NCBI GenBank assembly: GCA_005778315.1
Contig: SXOW01000098.1
Coordinates: 1-19,887, forward strand
DNA: 19,887 bases
Direction of reading: 5' to 3'
Source: Acidobacteriota bacterium
GTDB taxonomy: Bacteria; Acidobacteriota; Vicinamibacteria; Vicinamibacterales; UBA8438
Position numbers and translations under genes: made by a program
In this document: piece after piece, positions 1 through 7,320 of the stretch
How positions within the stretch are numbered: position 1 is the stretch's first letter
Layout of the letters: each line of letters starts with the position of its first letter
The notes under the pieces: model-generated
The model's database searches: none
Told to the model about the DNA's origin: nothing
Seen by the model: the letters and a program-made list of their open reading frames with translations, nothing else

Positions 1-712
1 GAGCGCCGGCGATGATGCCGTCGTAGTCCTCTTGAAAACGCTGTGCCTCCTTCAGGGCCTGGCGCCCACCGGCCGAACAGCCGAACCAGTACGAATGCCC
101 CGGGCCGTCCCCGTAGAACGCGGCAATCACGTCTTTGGCGGTCACGGTCATCTCGTGCACCGAACGCCACCCGAAATCGACCACCTTCTCGGGATGTTGG
201 TAGCCGAACTCGCCGCTGCCCCCGACGTGACCGGTGTCGGTTGAGGCCGTGGCATAGCCGCGCTCCAGCCCGGACGCCATGGACCGTTCCCCACCCTCGC
301 GCAGGCTCCCGGTAAAGGCGCCGTTCCCGACCGCTTGGAACTTGCCGTTCCACCCGGCAGACGGCATCCAGACTTCCAGCTTGATGTCGGAGTCGGTCGA
401 CGGAGTGAGCGTGGCGGCCACCCGACAAAACGCCGGCAGCGCCGCATACTGCTGAGCTAGTGCCTCGGGCAGCGACCGCCCCTCGGGCATCGGCTGGGCA
501 AACGCTCCGGCCGCCACCTGTTGTGCGGCGGTAATCGTCACGTTGGGCAGCGCGAGCGAGGCTAGGGTCTCGCAAGCGACCGCGGGACCACCAGCCGCGA
601 TATCGGTTCCGGCCCCCGGAGCTTCCAGCCCCTCGGTCGCGGTACACGCGGCGGTCACGGCGAGGCCAGTCGCTATCGTGAAGGCAAGAGCGGTCGTACG
701 CAGATGTGTCAT
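1..712 (-). CDS. Tannase/feruloyl esterase family hydrolase (3' end outside window)
   Basis: The first 237 codons of an alpha/beta-hydrolase gene that runs off the left edge. The translation carries the tannase/feruloyl-esterase signature: KLEVWMPSAGWNGKFQAVGN (residues 111-130), a TDTGH stretch at 158-162, and the nucleophile motif GCSAGGRQALKEAQRF, with the family's Cys-Ser pair at C212-S213, followed by DYDGIIAGA. The catalytic Asp and His, and the second Cys of the CS-D-HC arrangement, lie beyond the edge. The family cleaves ester bonds of gallate or hydroxycinnamates; the substrate cannot be told here. The N-terminus is an export signal with Cys at residue 23 (VTAAC), a weak lipobox, so a lipoprotein is possible. 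The start is set by GGGGAG six bases before ATG at 712. It lies 25 bp behind the preceding minus-strand gene, so co-transcription is likely. Confidence 0.88.
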   Translation of the reverse strand, partial: MTHLRTTALAFTIATGLAVTAACTATEGLEAPGAGTDIAAGGPAVACETLASLALPNVTITAAQQVAAGAFAQPMPEGRSLPEALAQQYAALPAFCRVAATLTPSTDSDIKLEVWMPSAGWNGKFQAVGNGAFTGSLREGGERSMASGLERGYATASTDTGHVGGSGEFGYQHPEKVVDFGWRSVHEMTVTAKDVIAAFYGDGPGHSYWFGCSAGGRQALKEAQRFQEDYDGIIAGA

Positions 713-737
713 CTAGAACTCCCCTGTCCACGTGCGG

Positions 738-1748
738 CTACTGGCCACCAGCGACGGCTTCCGCCTGCTCCAGCGCGCGCGCCCCTGCCATGATGCCTTC
801 CATCCCGACGTTACCCTCGTGGCACGCATACTCGAACACGGGGTCGGTCGACCGCTTCAGCGGCACCATGGCGCTCCACGGCGCGTGCCAGGTCTTCGGA
901 TCGGTGACGGTCACTTCATACTCGAGGGCGTCTTCGGCCACGCGCGTGAGCCGCTCCACCAGGTGCAGATCGTCGCTGGAATCCATGAACGCCCCCGTGG
1001 CCGAGTAGTTGGTCGTCTCGATGACCAGCGTGTCCCCCTCGAAGTGTCCCCGTGAATCGCCATGCATCTGCCGAATCCTCGCATCCACGTGCGGTCCAGC
1101 ATCGAGCGGAATCACGCGCGAACCACCCATCTCCATATACAGCACCACATGGGTGGCGCTCTGAAACACCTGGGTATAACTGTTGTAGCCAGCCCCCAGC
1201 CTGGGAACGCCCCAGCTGATGCACCGCTCTCCGAGACTCCGATCTTCCGGTCCGTGGGCGTGTCGGGCCCGGGCCTCGGATCGGCTCGCCGCCCAGGCGT
1301 CGGCCCTGGCGGTGCGGCTCGGCAGGCGGCCGTTCGCAGGGTCGGTCACCAGCGACGTGCGCGCGTTCCAGTCGCGGTCCACCATCCAGAACTGGTTGTA
1401 GTTCCCGGTGGCCGTGTCTCGGGATGAGAACGTTGCCGCCTCGGCCAGCACGGTTGAGAACACGCTGTCGCCAAAAGCGGCATCACCGGACTCGCTGCTG
1501 AACAGCTCACCGGCGCGCGCCTGCAGCGCCGACAATTCTTCCTGGGTGAGCGTCGCGCGGTCCCCGAGGGCCTCCGGCCGCTCCAACGGCGTGACACTGT
1601 TGTTGGCCCACACGCCCTGCAAGTCGGCGTGTCCGTCGGCCGTGCGCGGCACGGTCCAGGCACCCGACTGACCTGACGCGGGAAGTACTGCCGCCCCCGT
1701 CACACCCAAGACCAGCGTTACGCCACAGACCAGTACGCGGGATCGCAT
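738..1748 (-). CDS. Secreted protein of unknown function (TADGxADLQGxW family)
   Basis: A 336-residue protein with a signal peptide (about residues 1-27, ending ASGQ) and no membrane segment after it. It begins with WTVPRTADGHADLQGVWANN and later has GDTLVIETTNY, LHLVERLTRV and YEYACHEGN-like (here FEYACHEGN) blocks. These blocks recur in a very common but uncharacterised family of secreted Acidobacteriota proteins; I know no established function and assign none. AGGAGG lies 12 bases before ATG 1748 and six bases before an in-frame GTG at 1754, so the GTG is a real alternative start adding two residues (VS). The open frame continues upstream to 2405, but that part is antisense to a membrane-protein gene and lacks support. 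Position directly before the esterase gene suggests one transcription unit. Confidence 0.8.
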   Translation of the reverse strand: MRSRVLVCGVTLVLGVTGAAVLPASGQSGAWTVPRTADGHADLQGVWANNSVTPLERPEALGDRATLTQEELSALQARAGELFSSESGDAAFGDSVFSTVLAEAATFSSRDTATGNYNQFWMVDRDWNARTSLVTDPANGRLPSRTARADAWAASRSEARARHAHGPEDRSLGERCISWGVPRLGAGYNSYTQVFQSATHVVLYMEMGGSRVIPLDAGPHVDARIRQMHGDSRGHFEGDTLVIETTNYSATGAFMDSSDDLHLVERLTRVAEDALEYEVTVTDPKTWHAPWSAMVPLKRSTDPVFEYACHEGNVGMEGIMAGARALEQAEAVAGGQ

Positions 1749-1802
1749 GCTCACGGTATTCCTCCTCACCCTGGAGACGGGACCTCGATTGCTTGTTGCG
1801 AA

Positions 1803-1833
1803 AGGATACCACCGGGCCACCCCGGTTGCCCAA
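1803..1833 (-). promoter_or_regulatory. Possible promoter of the secreted-protein/tannase unit
   Basis: On the minus strand TTGGGC (1833-1828) is followed after 19 bp by TATCCT (1808-1803), about 50 bp before the start codon at 1748. The -10 matches four of six consensus bases, the -35 three, and the spacer is long. This is a weak, unaided call. The rest of the 298-bp gap between the divergent genes (1749-2046) shows no repeat or RNA gene. Confidence 0.25.
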
Positions 1834-2033
1834 CGCCGGTGGCGCAGGATCACCGGGGCTGGCGCCGCGTGAGCCGGGGCGAGCACCGCCAGGGCGAGTG
1901 CGACGCCGGAGGTCTCGAGCCACCTCAGGCCCCCGCACCACGACCGGCGTCCAGGAACGCGAACAACGTCTGCATGACGGCCATGAAGATCTGCCAAGCC
2001 ACGTCGCTCCGGAAGGGACTGGGATCGGTGCGC

Positions 2034-2039
2034 TATCAT
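2034..2039 (+). promoter_or_regulatory. Putative -10 element of a leaderless start
   Basis: TATCAT lies seven bases before the ATG at 2047. A transcript from this -10 would begin at or within a base of the start codon. There is no Shine-Dalgarno sequence in front of this ATG (the bases between are ACCGGCC), which fits a leaderless message. No good -35 hexamer is seen 16-18 bp upstream, so this remains tentative. Confidence 0.35.
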
Positions 2040-2046
2040 ACCGGCC

Positions 2047-2568
2047 ATGAACGAAAGCGTGGTCGCCTGGCTCGCGGGCAGCGCAGCGCAAGAGGCCGCG
2101 GTGTATCTACTGGGCAATGTGCCCGGATTGCCCCCCATTGCCCAGTCGCTGCACATCCTCGGCATCGTCGCCGTGATGAGTTCGACCACCATGATCCATC
2201 TGCGGTTCCTGGGCTTGGCTGCGCCCAGCCAGAACGTCAGCGAAATGATCAGCCGGCTCATGCCGTGGACATGGTGGGCGCTTCTGGTCAACGCCGTCAC
2301 CGGTCTGATCTTTGTCGTAGGGCGGCCGGATCGATATTTCTTGAATCCCGTCTTCGGCTGGAAATTCATGTGCCTCGTTCCCGCCGTCGCCATCGCGCTG
2401 GTCATCTACCAGATGAACAAGCGCGACCTCGGCTTCTGGGAGCACACCACGGCGCGCTTGCGCTCGGCCCGCGTGATGGCCGCCGTGTCACTGGTGCTAT
2501 GGGTCGGGGTGGTCCTGGCCGGGCGCTGGATCGCCTACACCGACTACCTCTATTTCCTCTATGAATGA
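2047..2568 (+). CDS. Small multi-pass membrane protein, DUF6644-like (paralog 1)
   Basis: A 173-residue hydrophobic protein with about four membrane segments (roughly residues 32-56, 75-97, 108-126 and 140-160). Conserved-looking features are SLHILG, HLRFLG, a PWTWW stretch, a TG in the second segment, and NPxFxxK before the third. The pattern resembles the DUF6644-type proteins found in many Gram-negative bacteria, whose function is not known. The next gene is a clear paralog and overlaps it by 8 bp, so the two products may pair in the membrane (inference). The start has no ribosome binding site but a -10-like TATCAT just upstream. Divergent from the secreted-protein/tannase unit. Confidence 0.8.
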   Translation: MNESVVAWLAGSAAQEAAVYLLGNVPGLPPIAQSLHILGIVAVMSSTTMIHLRFLGLAAPSQNVSEMISRLMPWTWWALLVNAVTGLIFVVGRPDRYFLNPVFGWKFMCLVPAVAIALVIYQMNKRDLGFWEHTTARLRSARVMAAVSLVLWVGVVLAGRWIAYTDYLYFLYE

Positions 2569-3067
2569 AGAAACTTCGGTGCCATTTCCTGAATTCTGGA
2601 ACTGGATCCAGGCGCTCCCGCTGTCGGAACACATCGGGTTCACCTGGTGGTTCCCGTTCCTGGAGTCCCTCCATGTCCTCGCGGTCGGTCTCGTCGTGGG
2701 CTCGATCCTGATGGTGGACCTGCGGCTCCTGGGGAAGACCGCGCTCAGCATTCCGGCGAGCCGCATGACCCGAGAGATGATCCGATGGACCTGGGGCGCC
2801 TTCGTCCTCGCCGCCATCACGGGCCTCGGGCTGTTCATGACCCGAGCCGCCGCCTACATCGAGAACCCGGCGTTTCAGATCAAGCTCGTGCTGCTGATGC
2901 TGGCTGGATGCAACATGGCCTGGTTTCAGTTCCGTACCCTGCGACACGTAGACCAGTGGGACACCGCCTCCCCGCCCCCGCAGGCCGCCCGCATTGCCGG
3001 CGGCGCGTCGCTCCTGCTCTGGATCGGCGTCATCTTTGCCGGCCGATGGGTCGGTCACATCATCTGA
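2561..3067 (+). CDS. Small multi-pass membrane protein, DUF6644-like (paralog 2)
   Basis: A 168-residue hydrophobic protein with about four membrane segments, clearly related to the gene before it: SLHVLAVGLVVGS, DLRLLG, WTWGAF, ITGLGLF and NPAFQIKLVLLM line up with the corresponding blocks there. Its ATG lies inside the end of the upstream gene (ATGAATGA; 8-bp overlap) and has no Shine-Dalgarno sequence. It is therefore probably translated by coupling to the first gene, in a fixed ratio. This suggests a tandem duplication kept as a two-subunit unit. Function unknown. No plus-strand terminator with a T-run follows; the hairpin at 3134-3159 could stop transcription from this side only without a U-tract. 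Confidence 0.8.
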   Translation: MNEETSVPFPEFWNWIQALPLSEHIGFTWWFPFLESLHVLAVGLVVGSILMVDLRLLGKTALSIPASRMTREMIRWTWGAFVLAAITGLGLFMTRAAAYIENPAFQIKLVLLMLAGCNMAWFQFRTLRHVDQWDTASPPPQAARIAGGASLLLWIGVIFAGRWVGHII

Positions 3068-3128
3068 TCTGAGTGCGTCTGTGCCACGCCCCTGCACGGC
3101 ACGCCAGGTAGCATCTGCTCCCCATACG

Positions 3129-3159
3129 AAAAAGGGCCGGCCCAATCGTGGGCCGGCCC
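3129..3159 (-). terminator. Intrinsic terminator of the DUF1592-DUF1552 operon
   Basis: GGGCCGGCCC (3134-3143) and a second identical, self-complementary copy (3150-3159) form a perfect 10-bp stem with a 6-base loop. Read on the minus strand it is followed by five T residues (3133-3129). It lies about 105 nt past the DUF1552 stop codon. Confidence 0.8.
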
Positions 3160-3190
3160 GCAAACCCTGCGAGACGCACAGCGCGTCATT

Positions 3191-3234
3191 CCGATGTCGT
3201 CCCGATGTCGTCTCGATGTCGTCCCGATGTCGTC
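3191..3234. repeat. Four tandem copies of an 11-bp unit
   Basis: CCGATGTCGTC is repeated four times head to tail without gaps; only the third copy differs (T in place of the first C). The array lies in the 3' untranslated region of the DUF1552 message, between its stop codon (3265) and the terminator (3159). The unit is about one helical turn and is not a multiple of three, so it is not a coding repeat. Confidence 0.9.
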
Positions 3235-3264
3235 GTCGGCGGCACACGTTTGGCCGCCGCCTGT

Positions 3265-4599
3265 TCAGACGTGGAGCAACCAATCCAGCGGCAGTCTCCC
3301 GGTGCTGTGGCCGAGCGTCTCGACCGGCACGCCCATCTTGTCGAGGAGGCTCAGATGCAGATTCGCCAGCGGCGTATCTTCCGGGTATCGGATGTGCTTG
3401 CCGCCAGTCCCCGCGCCCCCGCCCGCGAGCAGAATCGGAAGATTCTGCGACGCGTGCGCGTTGCTGTCCCCCATGCCGGCGCCGTACACGATCATCGAGT
3501 GGTCGAGCAACGAACCGTCGCCATCCGGCGTGCTCCGCAGACGCTCGATGAACCCGGCGAAGAGCTGAGCGTGGTACTGGTTGATCTTCGTGAGCTTGGC
3601 AAGTTTTTCCGGATCCTTCTGGTGATGCGAAATCGGATGGTGGGCATCAGCGACACCGATCTCAGCATAGGTCCGTCCGGTGATTTCTCGCCCGAGCATG
3701 AAGGTGGCAACGCGCGTCAGGTCTGTCTCGTAGGCGAGCGCCATGAGGTCGAACATCAGCTTCGCGTGCTCGCCCATGGTGTCCGGGATACCGGCCGGCT
3801 GCGCCATGACAGGCAGTTCACGGTCGCTCTGCGCTTCAGCCATTTGAATGCGGCGCTCGATGTCTCGAACGGCGTCGAGATACTGGGCGAGCTTCGCCTG
3901 ATCGCTCCCCCCGAGTTGTCGCGACAGATCGGCGGCCCGCTCGGTGACCGAGTCCAGCAGGCTGGCGTCCTTCGACAGGCGAGCCTGACGGATGCGCGGG
4001 TCCGTGCTGCCCGTGTCACCAAAGAGCAGTTCGAACACGACCCGCGGGTTGTTCTCCATCGGCAGCGGTGTCGTTTCGTCGGCCCAGGCAATGGTGTTGG
4101 TATATGCGCAACTGAACCCGTCGTCGCAGGAACCGGCAAAGTCGCGACCGTCCAGGGCCAATTCCAGTGTCGCCAGCTGCGTCTCGCGCCCGTGCACGCG
4201 GCCCGCAATCTGGTCCATGGACACGCCGCCCAGCAGGTCCGACCCATCGTCTGGCTTCGACGGCACCCCGGTCAGAAATCGGGTCGATGCGCGCGCGTGC
4301 GGCCCCTCACTTTCGACGCCGTGCATCCCTGACAGCACCTGGATCTGCTCGCGAAATGGCTCGAGCGGTTTGAGTATGGACGAAAACTCGAACCCGGCCC
4401 CTTCGGTCGATGGGGTCCAGTGGTCCATCATCATGCCGTTGGGGCAATACACGATGCCGAGTCGGCGCGTGGGGTTGGCCGCCGTGTTCCGGATAGCCGC
4501 AAACGCCGGCACCATGCCGTCGAGGAGCGGCAGCGCGAGCGCGGCGCCCATGCCCCGAAGTATCGTCCGACGAGCGATGGCCTTCTTGGTAATGATCAT
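3265..4599 (-). CDS. DUF1552 family protein, Tat-exported
   Basis: A 444-residue protein starting with a twin-arginine signal (ARRTILRGMGAALALPLLDG, then a hydrophobic stretch to about residue 34). The body begins RRLGIVYCPNGMMMDHWTP, the hallmark start of DUF1552 proteins, and contains LSGMHGVE, HARASTRFLTG, the DIERRIQMAEA block and a LDHSMIVYGAGMGDSNAH stretch near the C-terminus. These fit a full-length member of this family, which is distantly related to the sulfatase/DUF1501 group; its reaction is unknown. It usually sits beside a DUF1592 cytochrome gene, as here. Its ATG overlaps the DUF1592 stop codon by ATGA (4596-4599), a sign of translational coupling. It presumably acts in the periplasm with that cytochrome. 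Confidence 0.88.
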   Translation of the reverse strand: MIITKKAIARRTILRGMGAALALPLLDGMVPAFAAIRNTAANPTRRLGIVYCPNGMMMDHWTPSTEGAGFEFSSILKPLEPFREQIQVLSGMHGVESEGPHARASTRFLTGVPSKPDDGSDLLGGVSMDQIAGRVHGRETQLATLELALDGRDFAGSCDDGFSCAYTNTIAWADETTPLPMENNPRVVFELLFGDTGSTDPRIRQARLSKDASLLDSVTERAADLSRQLGGSDQAKLAQYLDAVRDIERRIQMAEAQSDRELPVMAQPAGIPDTMGEHAKLMFDLMALAYETDLTRVATFMLGREITGRTYAEIGVADAHHPISHHQKDPEKLAKLTKINQYHAQLFAGFIERLRSTPDGDGSLLDHSMIVYGAGMGDSNAHASQNLPILLAGGGAGTGGKHIRYPEDTPLANLHLSLLDKMGVPVETLGHSTGRLPLDWLLHV

Positions 4600-7061
4600 G
4601 ATTCTGCCTTCCGCATTCCGAACGGCGCACTCTGCACGATACCCACAATGATAGACGACCAGCGGTAGTCGTCGATGGCGGCCTCACGCGTGATGGCCCG
4701 CACCGTCGGGCGGTCGAAGTACTCTGCTCCGCGGCCGAGCGCATACGCCAGGAGCTTCTCGGTCAGCGTGCCGACGAACCGCTCGCGTCGATCGAGCAAG
4801 ATAGACCGCAAGCCCTTCGGTCCTTCGAACACCGTTCCGTCAGGCAAGCGCCCAGAGGAGTCTATCGGCAAGTTCGCTTCGCCGGTGGTGCGCCAGCGTC
4901 CGATAGCGTCGTAGTTTTCGAGGGCCAGCCCCAGCGGGTCCATCGGTGCGTGACACACGGAACAGGCCGGACTCTCGCGGTGTCGCGCCAATCGGTCGCG
5001 CACCGTGGCGACCTGACCGTTCTCGCCCCGCTCCGGAAGGTCCGGCACATCGGCTGGCGGCGGCGGCGGCGGCGTGCCCAGCACGTTCGTCAGCATCCAC
5101 TTGCCGCGTAGCACCGGCGATGTCCGGTTCGGGTACGACGTCACCGTCAGCAAACTGCCGTGGCCGAAGATCCCTCCCCTGTGCTCGGCGGTCTCGGCGT
5201 CCAGTCCGACGCGACGGAAGTGGCTGCCGTACACATTGGGAATTCCATAGTGCGTCGCCAAGCGCTCGTTCACGAACGTATAGTCGGCACCCAGGAGGTC
5301 CAAGACACTTCGATCGTCCCGAATCAGACTCTCGACGAACAACTCCGTTTCGCGCTGAAAGGCCTCGCGCAGATTCTCGTCGAACTCAGGGAACTCGATG
5401 GCATCTGGTACCACCGCGCGCAGATTCCGCAGATACAGCCACTGACCAGCAAAATTCCGGACCAGCGCGGCGGCTCGCGGGTCAGCCAGCATGCGTCGCG
5501 TCTGCTGCTCCAGCACCTCCGGGTCGCTGAGACGCCCCTGCTCCGCTAGGTCCAACAATGCCGCGTCTGGACTGCTGGACCAGAGAAAGAACGACAGCCG
5601 CGAGGCTAACTCGATATCGGTCAGTGCATAGACCGCCCCCGGGGCGACGTCGGTTGGGTCGCGCACGACACGAAACAGAAAGTCTGGCGAAATCAGCAAC
5701 CGCTCAAGCGCGAGCTGGATACCGGCGTCAAAGCTGCCGTCGTCCCGGCCAGCCCGGTAAAAGTCCATCAGCACGTCCACATCCCCGGACTCGAGGGGCC
5801 GACGATAGGCACGCCGCGCGAGCGACCCGAGAATCGTGCGCGCGCAGCCCTCTTCGTCGGCGCGCGCCTCACTCGCCGGCTGGCACACGAAAATCGCGTC
5901 TCGGCTCGGCGTATCACCAGGCCCCTGGCTCGAATAGGGCCCACCAATCGCCACATATTCGACCGCCGCGGGACCGTCGCGCATCTCATTCACGGCTATA
6001 GCAAACACGCTCTGTCGCGGTTGCAGCACGCCTTCCGGCTCCGTGAACTTGCGGACGAATGAGACGGCCACCACGTGCGGGCCCGACTCTGCCCGAAACC
6101 GGACGCGCATGTTGGTGTCGGCGAAGAGCATGTACTCTTCCCACTCTCGATCGCCAAACTGGTTGCCTCCGTAGCTCGCGGGTGCCTGCAGCACGTCGGG
6201 CTCTTCCCCCCCGAACGTAAACGTCCGGACCAGCGCGCCATCGAGTCGTACCTGAAGCACTTGGCGCGAGCCCATCCCGCGGATGTAGTCGACGTAATTG
6301 CGATGCAGCCGAATCTGGAGGTCGTATTCGCCGTCAACCGGGAAGTAGTGGCGCACGCCGATGCCGCCGCGCGACCCGAACGGCAGGTCTTCACCCATCC
6401 GGTCGTCCTGCATGAGCAAGATGGGCACTTCGTAGGTCTCGATGGCCGGGCCGATAGGGGTCTCGCCCAGCGCCTGACGGCCGATCTTGCGTGCCGCCGT
6501 CAGGTATCGTCCCATCAGCGCGGGAGACACACTGAGCACGTTGGCCATGTTGTCGAAGCCGAACTCGTCAAAATCGTCGGCCGGCAGCAACCCGTCGACA
6601 TCGACGTCCAACGCGAGCAGGTCGCGCACGGCGTTCGCGTACTCCGCCCGGTTCAGCCGATGCACCGCTTCTGTGCGCCCAGGGTCGGGCCGCGTCCGCG
6701 CATGTCGGTCAATCTCCGTTTCAATCCAGCCGGCAAAGTGGTCGTAGGCGGCAGCCTCGGGACGCGGGCGCCCCACTGGCGGCATCGAGCGGGTGCGCAG
6801 CTTCGCCACGACCCCCTCCCACACCTCGGCCTGCTCGCCGATGCGGGTGAGGTCGAGGTCCTGCAGACTGAGGTCAGCCGTTCGTAACCGATCGCTGTGG
6901 CAGGTCACGCAGTACTGTTGCAGGGTCGCTTCCAGCCGCTCCTCCGCCGTGGTGTCGGGCGGGGCCTGCGCCAGCAGGGGAGGCACAGAGGCTCCGAAAC
7001 ACAGAGTCGCGACAATCAGGGACAGGCCCGCCGCCGTACTCCGTTGCACCTTTCCTGGCAT
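4596..7061 (-). CDS. DUF1592-type multidomain c-type cytochrome
   Basis: An 821-residue exported protein (signal to about residue 32, LLAQA). Domains in order: a haem c site CVTCH at 51-55; DUF1587 at about 132-200 (HRLNRAEYANAVRDLL); a beta-rich, carbohydrate-binding-like insert at about 230-370; DUF1595 at about 404-465 (LARRAYRRPL); DUF1592 at about 476-603 (ELASRLSFFLWSSSPD); DUF1588 at about 622-720, holding a second haem site CSVCH at 700-704; and DUF1585 at about 745-815 ending in SAPFGMRKAES. This is the full architecture of the planctomycete/acidobacterial cytochrome family. A periplasmic electron-transfer role is inferred from the two CxxCH motifs; the substrate is unknown. Start at MPGKV was chosen because it precedes the signal peptide; GGGGGA lies close (two bases) to the ATG, an imperfect site. 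The open frame extends to 7304 without support. Confidence 0.9.
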   Translation of the reverse strand: MPGKVQRSTAAGLSLIVATLCFGASVPPLLAQAPPDTTAEERLEATLQQYCVTCHSDRLRTADLSLQDLDLTRIGEQAEVWEGVVAKLRTRSMPPVGRPRPEAAAYDHFAGWIETEIDRHARTRPDPGRTEAVHRLNRAEYANAVRDLLALDVDVDGLLPADDFDEFGFDNMANVLSVSPALMGRYLTAARKIGRQALGETPIGPAIETYEVPILLMQDDRMGEDLPFGSRGGIGVRHYFPVDGEYDLQIRLHRNYVDYIRGMGSRQVLQVRLDGALVRTFTFGGEEPDVLQAPASYGGNQFGDREWEEYMLFADTNMRVRFRAESGPHVVAVSFVRKFTEPEGVLQPRQSVFAIAVNEMRDGPAAVEYVAIGGPYSSQGPGDTPSRDAIFVCQPASEARADEEGCARTILGSLARRAYRRPLESGDVDVLMDFYRAGRDDGSFDAGIQLALERLLISPDFLFRVVRDPTDVAPGAVYALTDIELASRLSFFLWSSSPDAALLDLAEQGRLSDPEVLEQQTRRMLADPRAAALVRNFAGQWLYLRNLRAVVPDAIEFPEFDENLREAFQRETELFVESLIRDDRSVLDLLGADYTFVNERLATHYGIPNVYGSHFRRVGLDAETAEHRGGIFGHGSLLTVTSYPNRTSPVLRGKWMLTNVLGTPPPPPPADVPDLPERGENGQVATVRDRLARHRESPACSVCHAPMDPLGLALENYDAIGRWRTTGEANLPIDSSGRLPDGTVFEGPKGLRSILLDRRERFVGTLTEKLLAYALGRGAEYFDRPTVRAITREAAIDDYRWSSIIVGIVQSAPFGMRKAES

Positions 7062-7106
7062 GGTCCCCCGGCGCTCCAGCCGCTCATGAACCTGAACGAT
7101 CACCGT

Positions 7107-7135
7107 AGTGTGGCGGACCGGTCGAATGGTGTCAA
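7107..7135 (-). promoter_or_regulatory. Candidate sigma-70-type promoter of the DUF1592-DUF1552 operon
   Basis: On the minus strand a perfect TTGACA (7135-7130) is followed after exactly 17 bp by CACACT (7112-7107), which matches three of six -10 bases. Transcription would start near 7100, leaving a leader of about 40 nt before ATG 7061. Confidence 0.45.
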
Positions 7136-7197
7136 TCGTCAAAATGCCGACCGCTCCAGCAAATGGCAGCCACCCGCGGGCCGCGCGCAGGGTCCGC

Positions 7198-7301
7198 GGC
7201 ACAGCCCCGTCGAAACAGGCGCGCGACCAGGCTCGCCCCGTGGCAGAGCGGCTCGGGGGCCCCCGCGGAGCGGCCACGGGAGTTCGGGGCAGAGCCCCGT
7301 C
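7198..7301. repeat. GC-rich intergenic segment with repeated GGCA(G/C)AGCCCCGTC
   Basis: The 259-bp gap between the DUF5916 and DUF1592 genes holds two 14-bp near-identical copies, GGCACAGCCCCGTC (7198-7211) and GGCAGAGCCCCGTC (7288-7301). Between them is a perfect palindrome GGGGGCCCCC (7255-7264). This looks like low-complexity, hairpin-prone intergenic sequence; whether it is a dispersed family in the genome cannot be seen from one window. Confidence 0.5.
7285..7299 (-). terminator. Possible terminator hairpin after the DUF5916 gene
   Basis: CGGGGC-AGA-GCCCCG forms a 6-bp stem with a 3-base loop, 21 bases past the stop codon at 7321. No T-run follows on the minus strand, so it is at best a U-tract-free terminator or a transcript-stabilising hairpin. 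Confidence 0.3.
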
Positions 7302-7320
7302 CATCTGCAGCAGCCCCCGT

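Noticed and set aside
1749..2405. Long N-terminal extension of the secreted-protein frame up to 2405
   Set aside because: It would run antisense through the membrane-protein gene and bury the signal peptide; the Shine-Dalgarno and signal peptide place the start at 1748 or 1754.
3191..3234. 11-bp repeats as a CRISPR array
   Set aside because: Units are too short and have no spacers.
7062..7320. Mobile element or repeat-family insertion in the GC-rich gap
   Set aside because: Only two short similar copies and hairpins are present; no terminal repeats, transposase or target duplication is seen.
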